Source: Deltaproteobacteria bacterium RIFCSPHIGHO2_02_FULL_44_16 (GTDB taxonomy: Bacteria; UBA10199; 2-02-FULL-44-16). From it: DNA of 64,000 nt. Positions 56,549-64,000 of this stretch are shown here, piece after piece (position 1 is the first letter of the stretch; every line of letters starts with the position of its first letter). The translations under genes were made by a program, and so were the position numbers. The stretch lies in assembly GCA_001798185.1 (NCBI GenBank), contig MGRM01000022.1, positions 1 through 64,000 of the forward strand, given 5' to 3'. The notes under the pieces are model-generated. The model did no database searches and was not told where the DNA came from. It saw only the letters and a list, made by a program, of their open reading frames with translations.

Positions 56549-58168
56549 ATGTTTTCTGCTGGCGAACTGTCAAAAAATCTTACAAGTCTTAAAAGAGTTA
56601 TTGAGGAGGGTCTCTGTAAGCCAGAAATCATGACTGGGAGTGGTAACCTCCAAGTTGAATGTGATAAATTTATAGAAAAAGTTATTGAGAAGGGGAAAGA
56701 ATTTCCAGCAGATTCAAAAGCAGAAGATGCCTATGTTGAGACGATTGCTTTTGGTGTGACGTATCTCAGAGCTCATTTAAAAGGACAATCTGATCCAAGG
56801 GCGGGTGCGATTGCAGCGCTTAAAGATGGAAATGTGTCCAGTTATGCTTTGGAAAAACCATTTACTGATGCCAAGCAAAATGAATATGAAACTGCAGATA
56901 AATTTATTGAAGGCGCAGTTGCAGCTGGATACGGTGCGAATACAGATTATATTCGTCTCCCCTTTGGCGGACGACTTATGCCAAGCAATTTATATCTGAC
57001 CATTGGCTCGCGCAGTGATGAGACAAAACCATTCCTCCCTACATTTGCAGGAGGGGGGAGTGTAGATATCAGTTGGTTATTCTTGGATGAGCAACTCACC
57101 ATTACCCCTCTTTCCATTTCATTGGAGGGTTCATATGGAGCAGCCAAACAATTTTTGCCTCCTGCACAAGAAACATCCATTGCTTTAGTTGCACTTGATG
57201 ATCCTTTTGATGACAAAGGTGGAAGAAAAGCTAGTTTCGCCGGAGACTTAAGTATTTCTGCAGCATTGAGATATATTTTTTGGAAGGAAAAAGCGCAGAA
57301 AGAGACCGTCAATGAATTTGAGGTTGATGCAGGAATTTTGTCGGCAACACTGGGGATTTTGGATATCCGATATGGAAAAGGAGTTTCTCTGGATGTGGTT
57401 ACAGATGGTTTTGGACGTGTTGGGAGTGGAAAAGGTTTTGGATTAACAGTTGGCAGTGCATTTGATTTTCTTAAACTTGGAGGATCTCTTGCTGGTGGTG
57501 TTGCAACCAAAACATATGCTCTGGATCTTTTGGCCATTGGCAATCCATCTGAAGAAGCAGCCTTGGTTGATTTTGGAGGTTTTGGTGGAGGTTTTGCCGT
57601 TGGAGCTTGGTTTGCTCCTTTGGCAAGAGACGACTTTTTCAAGAAAAAATTGTTAACGCTGAATCTTCAATATGATTTGAATACATCCAGTATTACACCT
57701 GAAGACCAACCAACAACTTCAGTGCTTAATCATAACCTTGAAAGTTGGATTAAAATTCAACCGGATGATGATTGGATGATAGCGCCTTTATATCGTCTTT
57801 CCTTTATTGATAGTCGAGAAGGGTTCATTCAGCATGTTGCTGGTCTTGCCGTTGCTTATGACTGGTTTAAGGCAACATTGACTGTCGGTGATAAGTCAGG
57901 AGTGGTGGAACTTGGCCCTGATCCAGATGCTCCAGGAAGTTCGCTTTCAAACTTGCAAAATCCAGGATCTCGCATTCGTCATGAAGTGGCACAAACGGGA
58001 GTATCCTTAAATCTGGCTGCGAGATGGAAAAATATTAGTAACAGTATGTGGACGGCTCGCTTCTCCGTGATGCCGTATTTGGCAGGAGACGGTTTTAGCG
58101 GCATGGATTTCGGACTTATCACTGCTTTGCGTGTCATTGGAAACGATCCAACTCCAGGACCTTATTAA
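56549..58168 (+). CDS. Hypothetical protein, probable beta-barrel in the C-terminal part, 539 residues
   Basis: No family recognised. From about residue 135 the sequence alternates polar and aromatic residues in barrel-like strands (LYLTIGSRSDE, SLDVVTDGFGRVGSGKGFGLTVGSAF, GGFGGGFAVGAWFAPLA). The N-terminal 120 residues are helical with two Cys, and no signal peptide is visible from the ATG at 56549. Either the true start is missed or secretion is unusual. Its stop overlaps a start codon of the next open frame. Confidence 0.65.
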   Translation: MFSAGELSKNLTSLKRVIEEGLCKPEIMTGSGNLQVECDKFIEKVIEKGKEFPADSKAEDAYVETIAFGVTYLRAHLKGQSDPRAGAIAALKDGNVSSYALEKPFTDAKQNEYETADKFIEGAVAAGYGANTDYIRLPFGGRLMPSNLYLTIGSRSDETKPFLPTFAGGGSVDISWLFLDEQLTITPLSISLEGSYGAAKQFLPPAQETSIALVALDDPFDDKGGRKASFAGDLSISAALRYIFWKEKAQKETVNEFEVDAGILSATLGILDIRYGKGVSLDVVTDGFGRVGSGKGFGLTVGSAFDFLKLGGSLAGGVATKTYALDLLAIGNPSEEAALVDFGGFGGGFAVGAWFAPLARDDFFKKKLLTLNLQYDLNTSSITPEDQPTTSVLNHNLESWIKIQPDDDWMIAPLYRLSFIDSREGFIQHVAGLAVAYDWFKATLTVGDKSGVVELGPDPDAPGSSLSNLQNPGSRIRHEVAQTGVSLNLAARWKNISNSMWTARFSVMPYLAGDGFSGMDFGLITALRVIGNDPTPGPY

Positions 58169-58185
58169 TGAGGAGAGAAAGACCT

Positions 58186-60807
58186 ATGAAGAAGAAATAT
58201 TGGAAACAAATTGGAATTATGGCGGCAGCGCTTGTCATAAGCGCCTGTAGCGATGGTGCGCTCAAAGTAGCGCCCCCTTCTCCGGCACTCACTCCGCCTG
58301 CTCCGATCATTCTCGATTTCTCCGCGGATAAAACCGAGATCTCTGAAGATGGGTCGGTGACGCTGAACTACGAAGTTGCCGGCGCTGATACCGTCACGAT
58401 TTCTGGAACAGGAACTGTGTCGGGAGCCTATAGCTATGCTGGCGAGCCGATGACAGAACTGAAAGGTTCGGTCACAATCGATGGCATTACCGAAACTTCA
58501 GAATTTGTGCTGACAGCAACGAAGGCTCTTCCGGTTGAAGATGAAAACGCCGCAGGCGAAGGTGAAGAAGTCAAAGCTGTGAAACGAATCTTGAAAGATC
58601 TTCCCGTTGTCCCGGCCGCAGGCCCTGAAGGTGTAGCAGAACCTGTAGAAAACCCAGTCGAGGACGAAGTCCTTCCAGAACTTACGACTACCGCAACCCT
58701 CACGATTACCGTCGTTCCAAAAGTTGAGATTAAAGTTGAACTGACAGCAGAGCCAGCTGAAGTGCGCCGTGGTGAATATGCGCTGCTTCGTTGGAACGTT
58801 GAGCCGATTGATGTTTCGATAAGTATCAAAGCGAGTAATGGCGAAAATGTGATGGCACTGAGCGATTGCGAAGGGGATGTCATTGCCAATTACCGAGACT
58901 TTTTATCAACCGAAATCGGCGCTGATCAAGCGATCCCGGCCGTCGGTTGTGCAGTCGTAAGCCCTGAAGCTCCTGAAACCACGTATACGCTCGATGCTGT
59001 GGATGCGAATGGAAACAAAGGCTCTCTCCCCGTGACGGTGAAGGTGGATGAAAAAACATCGCGCCTTCAGGCTGAAATCATGGCGAGCCAAAAAGTGGTT
59101 GATCGTGGAGCAGAAGTTGAAATTAGTTGGAATGTCTCTCCTGAAGATGCGGTCATTACCATTGTTGCCGAAGGAAAATCTGATTGTCGCAATGAACTTC
59201 CTGTTGATCGAAACGACGTTCCATCAGGAAGTGTCGGTTGCATCATCAATGGTGTCACCGCTTTTACACTTACAGCTGAGATCGATGGTGAAACTTTTGA
59301 GGCAAGTGTCCTTGTTTTGGTTCAAGGTGGAGTTGCAAGTGCCCTTCAAATTCAAGCGACCCCTTGGGCTTTTGTGGGAGAGACCATTCCTCTCACCATT
59401 GCTCCTGCCCCAGGAAACAGCGCATCAGGGATCGACAAAATTTTGATTAATGGAGTCGAGCTCAGTCAAGGGATGAGCGATACAGGAGTGACGACGACGG
59501 CGACTGTCACCGCAACTGGTGTCACGGTTGAACTCTTTGCCGGTGGTGTAGAAACTCCCACTGTCTATACTCCAGTGCACGCAGTTCAGCTAAGTGCACA
59601 GTCTTTTTCGGCTGAGGGCATTTCGCAGAGTCGCGCTCTCGTCGATCCTGCAGACTCTGAAACCCTGCTCGTGGGGCTCGATCAAAATGGATATGCAAAA
59701 GGGATTGCCAAGATTGCAAAGGTAGCGCCAAGCGGTACGAGTTACATGGAACTGAAATTTGCTGAATTGATCATGGGATCTGAAGGATTGGATTCCTATA
59801 AAGCGTCGTTAAGTTCTTTCTTCGAAAAATCAGTGAAAACTTTTCCCGTGAGCGCAATCGCAGTTCAGAAAAACGGACGACTTATCGCAGCGACGACGGG
59901 TCTTATTGCTTATAAAGAAAAAGAAGATTTCAAAACGTTGGATATTCTTGTCGAAGGAAGTTGGGAAGGGAAACCTTACGCAGGAAGTCATCCGAGTTGT
60001 TTTGGAAAAAAACAGACAGGAATTAAAGGAGATGCAGATCGTACGGAGCTTGCCTTTATGAGACAGGTTTGTGATCTCATGGCACTTGGAGAGGATCGTT
60101 TGATTGTTGCGACCGATTACGGTGCTTTTACACTTCCCAGTGTGAGCGCTTATCTCAAAGATAAGAAAAAGAATCCGTATTGTGGACATCCAACAAGTAA
60201 ATGTCATCCTTCAAATGCAACTTTTAAAATGGTCGTGAGCGACCTCGAAGTCGTTGGCGATACAACTGATACCGCAACAGTATTAGCTGCAACCTCAAGT
60301 GGTGTCTATCAAAGTACCGATGGTGGAATGACATGGGAAGCGTTTGGAACGATTGGCCAAGAGAGCTTCGCTCTTTCCTACGATAAGACACGTAATGTTG
60401 TTTATGCAGGCACCAAAGCTGGTGTCTATGTTCGTGCGATGAACGGTGGCGATTGGGTCCAAAAGGGGCTTTCAGATACAGCGGTGATTGCGCTGACAGT
60501 TGATGGCGTCACGCCGGGAATTGAAAGCACACTTCTTGCCGGAACCAAAACAGGCGCCAAGATAAGTCGCGATAGCGGAGTGACCTGGTCTGATATTCCG
60601 GTTCCAGGCATGAAAGACAAAGGTGAAGTGCGAAGTGTGTTGATTCAGGCGAACGAAAAAGAAGGTGTCATCGATTATCGTCTGAGTGTTGGAGGTGAAA
60701 GCGGTGGAGCGCTTGCAAAACTTTCTGTTGCTCCCATGATGTCACCAACACCATCTTCTTCTGAAGAAGAATCTCCTCAAGAAGAGACACAAGAAGTTAC
60801 AGAGTAA
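58186..60807 (+). CDS. Large lipoprotein with Ig-like and BNR/sortilin-like repeats
   Basis: Lipoprotein signal KKKYWKQIGIMAAALVISAC. The mature part begins with Ig-like beta domains (ILDFSADKTEISEDGSVTLNYEVAG, RGEYALLRWNVEPIDVSI, VEISWNVSPEDAVI). The C-terminal third contains BNR-type propeller repeats such as SGVYQSTDGGMTWEAFG, AGVYVRAMNGGDWVQKGL and GAKISRDSGVTWSDI. The ATG at 58186 with GGAGAG upstream is preferred over 58168. Ends with an acidic Ser/Glu tail. Surface-exposed binding protein by inference. Confidence 0.8.
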   Translation: MKKKYWKQIGIMAAALVISACSDGALKVAPPSPALTPPAPIILDFSADKTEISEDGSVTLNYEVAGADTVTISGTGTVSGAYSYAGEPMTELKGSVTIDGITETSEFVLTATKALPVEDENAAGEGEEVKAVKRILKDLPVVPAAGPEGVAEPVENPVEDEVLPELTTTATLTITVVPKVEIKVELTAEPAEVRRGEYALLRWNVEPIDVSISIKASNGENVMALSDCEGDVIANYRDFLSTEIGADQAIPAVGCAVVSPEAPETTYTLDAVDANGNKGSLPVTVKVDEKTSRLQAEIMASQKVVDRGAEVEISWNVSPEDAVITIVAEGKSDCRNELPVDRNDVPSGSVGCIINGVTAFTLTAEIDGETFEASVLVLVQGGVASALQIQATPWAFVGETIPLTIAPAPGNSASGIDKILINGVELSQGMSDTGVTTTATVTATGVTVELFAGGVETPTVYTPVHAVQLSAQSFSAEGISQSRALVDPADSETLLVGLDQNGYAKGIAKIAKVAPSGTSYMELKFAELIMGSEGLDSYKASLSSFFEKSVKTFPVSAIAVQKNGRLIAATTGLIAYKEKEDFKTLDILVEGSWEGKPYAGSHPSCFGKKQTGIKGDADRTELAFMRQVCDLMALGEDRLIVATDYGAFTLPSVSAYLKDKKKNPYCGHPTSKCHPSNATFKMVVSDLEVVGDTTDTATVLAATSSGVYQSTDGGMTWEAFGTIGQESFALSYDKTRNVVYAGTKAGVYVRAMNGGDWVQKGLSDTAVIALTVDGVTPGIESTLLAGTKTGAKISRDSGVTWSDIPVPGMKDKGEVRSVLIQANEKEGVIDYRLSVGGESGGALAKLSVAPMMSPTPSSSEEESPQEETQEVTE

Positions 60808-60814
60808 TTCTCTA

Positions 60815-60951
60815 AAAACCTCTTTCAAAATGTTTTAATGATTGCGGGTCCTGCTGCCTGCGGCATTCCGGAGTCTCCGCGAATATGCGAAGACATCCGA
60901 AATAGCCTCCGGCATCACCCGCAAGTAATTATCTCTTTTGAAAGAGGTTTT
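60815..60951. repeat. Palindromic element family A, copy A6
   Basis: Perfect 16-nt arms AAAACCTCTTTCAAAA (60815-60830) and complement (60936-60951) enclose a core GCGGGTCCTGCTGCC...CGGCATCACCCGC with an inner CCGGAG/CTCCGG pair. Same subtype as A4. It occupies the first part of the 374-base gap before the second subtilase. Confidence 0.9.
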
Positions 60952-60996
60952 GAATTGTCACTGGTGTTTTTTTCTCTTTTTTGCCAAACAATCTTT

Positions 60997-61143
60997 AGAA
61001 AACGTCTCTCGGAGGCGTTGTCTTGCTACGGCAAAAATCCTCAGACGCCGGATTTTTGCCTGCGCTTCAGCCTGCTGGGTATTGAGGCTTCGTTTCCAGC
61101 GTCTGAAGACGCCGCTCGACAAACGCCTCCTGCGGCCTTTTCT
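60997..61143. repeat. Palindromic element D, next to A6
   Basis: Arms AGAAAA/TTTTCT enclose GGAGGCGTTGTC/GACAAACGCCTCC and an inner hairpin GCAAAAATCC...GGATTTTTGC, with GAAGACGCC/GGCGT segments beside it. No other copy in the window. Together with A6 it fills the gap 60808-61181, where no gene is seen. Confidence 0.6.
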
Positions 61144-61181
61144 GATTAAAAACTGTTTTGAAATAATTCACGAGGGGGAAT

Positions 61182-63413
61182 ATGAAAAATTTTTGGTGCG
61201 TTCTTGGGATCTCTTGCTTTCTTCTTTCATCGCTTCCGGCCTTTGCCGATCAGAGCAAACTCGATTTGATGCTTCACGATGTTGCCAAAGAGCCTTCGCA
61301 GGCGGCATCAAAAGCCATGCTTTCGAAATCAGTTTCTCCTGAAGGCATTTCACTCCTCGAAGTTTTAGTTCAATCTCATGATACGGATCTCACGGCAGTA
61401 GCCATTGAAAATGTTGGAGGTGAAGTTCGAGCCATGGCAGGTGACATCATGGTCGTCGCCGTTCCATCTGATTTTCTCCCAACACTTTCTGATCGTGAAG
61501 AGGTTCGTTTTATCGAAGCCTCCAAGCCGATGACCTCAAAAATGAACACTGCCCGTGCCATGACGAATGTCGATGACGTGCAGGGAGGATCTGTCGGAGG
61601 GACAGCTTATACGGGAAGTGAGGTCATTGTGGGGGTGATCGACGATGGGCTCGATTACGGTCATCCCGACCTTCTTGGAAGTGATGGAAAAACGCGAGTT
61701 CAATATCTAAAGCAGCGAAAAACTGATGGAACCTTTGCGATTTGTGTCAAATCAGAGATTGATGATGCAAGCTGTGCGATTACCGATCGCGGCCAAGGAA
61801 CCACCCACGGAACGCATGTGACCTCCATCGCAGCCGGAGCTGATAGCACCTATAAGGGAATGGCGCCTGACGCCGATATTTTCTTTATTTTTAATAGCGC
61901 TGCGGATGCTGAAACAAGTGGAAGCACCACCGATGTCACGACATTTTCAGGAGCGATAGTCACTGGCGTTACGGATCTCTTTCAAGGAGCCACACTTCTG
62001 AACAAACCAATTGTGGTGAATCTTTCTCTGGGAACTTCGCTTGGCGCTCATGATGATACTTCGCTTCTCGAGCAAGGCTTGAATAATCTGGTGGGAAGCG
62101 CTGGTCGTATTATTGTCAACGCTGCTGGGAACGAAAACGTCAATGCCCTGGTGCTCGGAAGTAACGCGGGTGGTATTCATGCCGATGTCGATGTTGCTTC
62201 AGGAGACAGTCGAGCATGGCGATTTGCGATTATTAGCAGCAGTATTTCCAGTTTTGGTGGAGCGACGGTTGATGCATGGTTTACATCGGGCGACAGCTGC
62301 ACGATCGAAGGTCGCGCTTATACGGCTTCATCGAGTAGTGCAACGACAAGCGCTACCGTGGTGGTAGGTCCAAAAGCAGTCACATCAGACAGTGCAGCAT
62401 CAGCCAACACTTCCAATGACGGCACAGCAGAGCTGAGCCTTGCTGTCGATGCATCGGACACGAATAACAGTCGACCGCACGTTCAGATTACGGTGGGGCC
62501 TGCAACATCAGGCGGCAGCTTTTCATCTATCGTCGGAAACGGATCTACGAGCGGATATGTTTTTGATGTGGTGATTCGCGGCGATTGTGCGGGGAGCATG
62601 TGGCTCTATCCGGATCAAACCACGATTCTCGATTTTTTAACCAATATTGATGGAAACCTCGTGAGCGGATCAAATAGCTATCAACTCTCCGATGGAGATT
62701 CGAATAAAACAATGACGATTCCCGGAACCGCATCAGGTGTGATTACTGCGGGAAGTGTCATGGAGACGACAACCACCTGGACCGATGCCAATGGCACCTC
62801 ACATGATCAAACCAATATTAATGATGATGGAACAGGGGGCACTGCTGGGCAAGTTTCTCTTTTTTCAAGTCTCGGACCGACAGGTGAAATTTCTTCCTCT
62901 CGTGCAAAACCTGATGTGGTCGCTCCTGGAGAGCCGATTGTGGCTGCTCTTGCGCGTGGCGCAAGCGTCAGTAATTCTGGAAAAGCGGATAGTACTCATT
63001 TTAAACTTGAGGGAACCTCGATGTCTTCGCCGCATGTGGCCGGCGTGGTTGCTTTGCTCCTTCAGTACAACAACACGCTTACCGCCAGTCAAATGAAGAG
63101 TCTGTTGAAAACAAATGCGACTGCTATTTCGGGAGCTTCGGCGAATGCTGCTGGAAGCGGGATTGTTAATGCGGAAGCAGCTTTTAACGGGACTTCAAAT
63201 GACACCTCTTCTTTTAGTGGGACGCGCGATGTTGCCACCAGCGATGTGAATAGTACTGGTTTTAAATCGAGCTCGACGAGTTCATCGTCTTCGAAATCTG
63301 GTTGTGGACTTATCGCTGGAAACAATATTGTCGGTGGGATCAATATCGTCATTATGTTGTTGCCGCTTGGTATTTGGATGCGGTGGCGACGTCGATTTAC
63401 TCAATCAAACTGA
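61182..63413 (+). CDS. Secreted subtilisin-like protease with C-terminal Cys/TM/Arg anchor
   Basis: Second S8 protease, 743 residues. Signal peptide MKNFWCVLGISCFLLSSLPAFA. Triad: Asp154 (GVIDDGLDYGHPDL), His209 (THGTHVTSIAAG), Ser613 (GTSMSSPHVAGVVALLL). A large beta-rich insert (about residues 330-580) separates His and Ser. The C-terminus is SKSGCGLIAG, a hydrophobic helix (INIVIMLLPLGIWM) and RWRRR, a tripartite sorting-type signal similar in plan to MYXO-CTERM. The stop codon TGA lies inside the arm of repeat C2. Confidence 0.92.
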   Translation: MKNFWCVLGISCFLLSSLPAFADQSKLDLMLHDVAKEPSQAASKAMLSKSVSPEGISLLEVLVQSHDTDLTAVAIENVGGEVRAMAGDIMVVAVPSDFLPTLSDREEVRFIEASKPMTSKMNTARAMTNVDDVQGGSVGGTAYTGSEVIVGVIDDGLDYGHPDLLGSDGKTRVQYLKQRKTDGTFAICVKSEIDDASCAITDRGQGTTHGTHVTSIAAGADSTYKGMAPDADIFFIFNSAADAETSGSTTDVTTFSGAIVTGVTDLFQGATLLNKPIVVNLSLGTSLGAHDDTSLLEQGLNNLVGSAGRIIVNAAGNENVNALVLGSNAGGIHADVDVASGDSRAWRFAIISSSISSFGGATVDAWFTSGDSCTIEGRAYTASSSSATTSATVVVGPKAVTSDSAASANTSNDGTAELSLAVDASDTNNSRPHVQITVGPATSGGSFSSIVGNGSTSGYVFDVVIRGDCAGSMWLYPDQTTILDFLTNIDGNLVSGSNSYQLSDGDSNKTMTIPGTASGVITAGSVMETTTTWTDANGTSHDQTNINDDGTGGTAGQVSLFSSLGPTGEISSSRAKPDVVAPGEPIVAALARGASVSNSGKADSTHFKLEGTSMSSPHVAGVVALLLQYNNTLTASQMKSLLKTNATAISGASANAAGSGIVNAEAAFNGTSNDTSSFSGTRDVATSDVNSTGFKSSSTSSSSSKSGCGLIAGNNIVGGINIVIMLLPLGIWMRWRRRFTQSN

Positions 63414-63547
63414 CAAGGATTTTCTCGCAGGGGGCCTTTGACTGAGGCGCGTCAATGCAATTTAAAAGATCGCGCCGATGGAAACAGAAGACGCGAGGAG
63501 CATAACCGCAGCGTCTGTACCCCGAGAGAAAATGCGCAGTCAGTTTG
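63406..63547. repeat. Structured repeat family C, copy C2
   Basis: Closed by CAAACTG (63406-63412) and CAGTTTG (63541-63547), here extended to ATCAAACTGA/TCAGTTTGAT. Side stems GGCGCG/CGCGCC and AGACGC/GCGTCT with the same conserved loops as C1. It begins inside the last codons of the subtilase and ends 54 bases before hemE. Confidence 0.8.
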
Positions 63548-63601
63548 ATGAGACAGTTTTCTATTGATCCCCCTTCCTCTTTCTGATTCTGTCGACTTCC
63601 T

Positions 63602-64000
63602 ATGAACGGACGAGAACGATTTTTACGGGCTTGCCGGTGTGAAGAGGTCGATCGTCCTCCGGTATGGCTTATGCGTCAGGCAGGTCGATATCTTCCCGAA
63701 TATCGAGATCTCCGAGGAAAATATTCTTTTCTGGAAGCCTGTCGCAATGTCGATGTCATTCAAGAAATTTCACTTCAACCTTGGCGACGTTTTCAGATGG
63801 ATGCGGTCATTGTTTTTGCCGATATCCTTCTTCCAGTGGCGACGATGGGACCGAAGCTTACGTTCGAAGCAGGACACGGTCCTCAATTTTCCTTTCCCAT
63901 TCGTTCGCTCAAAGACGTTGAAAATCTGGCAACCTCCTCAGCAAAAAGAACGTTGGAGCCAACACTTACTGCATTGGAACATCTTCGGAGTGAATTAAAA
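63602..64000 (+). CDS. hemE: Uroporphyrinogen decarboxylase (partial, runs off the window)
   Basis: Converts uroporphyrinogen III to coproporphyrinogen III in haem synthesis. The first 133 residues are present: MNGRERFLRACRCEEVDRPP, then the signature PVWLMRQAGRYLPEYRDLR, a substrate-binding region, and AVIVFADILLPVATMGPKLTFE. Start ATG at 63602. The 3' end is beyond the window. Confidence 0.95.
   Translation, partial: MNGRERFLRACRCEEVDRPPVWLMRQAGRYLPEYRDLRGKYSFLEACRNVDVIQEISLQPWRRFQMDAVIVFADILLPVATMGPKLTFEAGHGPQFSFPIRSLKDVENLATSSAKRTLEPTLTALEHLRSELK

Noticed and set aside
47802-63547. Family C as integron attC sites or a CRISPR array
   Set aside because: No integrase, no cassette array, copies many kilobases apart in both orientations, and no regular spacer pattern. 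CRISPR arrays are absent from the window.

Overview
This window comes from a Gram-negative bacterial chromosome. The evidence is outer-membrane-type beta barrels, many lipoprotein signal peptides, RND/MMPL and YidC membrane proteins, and the classic replication-origin gene order yidC-yidD-rnpA-rpmH // dnaA-dnaN-recF-gyrB. GroESL sits under a CIRCE/HrcA operator, and secreted subtilases and FG-GAP lipoproteins are common. I infer an uncultivated deltaproteobacterium-like lineage. No rRNA or single diagnostic gene proves this.

Layout. 0-9.9 kb: secreted subtilase lipoprotein, pyrD, corA, two unknown proteins, tag, secreted phosphodiesterase. 10.0-10.9 kb: a tRNA-Asn gene split by a group I intron, a frameshifted HNH nuclease and a GIY-YIG nuclease. 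10.9-17.9 kb: DEAD-box helicase, an NtrC-like remnant, a 15-residue micropeptide gene with its own promoter and terminator, RNHCP protein, S41 protease, outer-membrane protein. 18-24.5 kb: groEL/groES and three lipoproteins. 24.5-34.6 kb: the origin region, with gyrB interrupted by a 434-residue HNH intein. 34.7-40 kb: mixed genes including an RluA-family synthase and an Rsm22-like methyltransferase. 40-43.6 kb: secG-tpiA-pgk-gapA. 43.7-49.8 kb: MMPL exporter, mnmE, mnmG. 49.9-54.6 kb: deoxyhypusine-synthase-like enzyme, CsbD-like protein, class III aminotransferase, DUF4143 ATPase. 54.8-63.4 kb: unknown envelope proteins and a second subtilase. The window ends inside hemE.

The most unusual signal is a dense set of palindromic elements of several families, many lying inside genes without breaking the reading frame (pyrD, mnmE, mnmG twice, an Rsm22-like gene, the signal-peptide region of an outer-membrane protein, the 3' end of an S41 protease gene). 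Family A (six copies) has a shared GC-rich core bounded by long inverted arms. The outer parts of these arms differ from copy to copy but remain complementary within each copy, up to a perfect 19+19 nt pair inside mnmE. Family C (three copies, about 140 nt) folds as a closed multi-branch structure with compensatory changes between copies. Together with the trnN group I intron, the GyrB intein and the nearby nuclease genes, the window looks unusually tolerant of inserted elements.

Functionally the core genes are housekeeping: replication initiation and topology, RNA processing, protein insertion and folding, lower glycolysis, tRNA wobble-uridine modification by the MnmE/MnmG pair, and haem and pyrimidine synthesis. 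The unknown genes are mostly predicted exported or envelope proteins.
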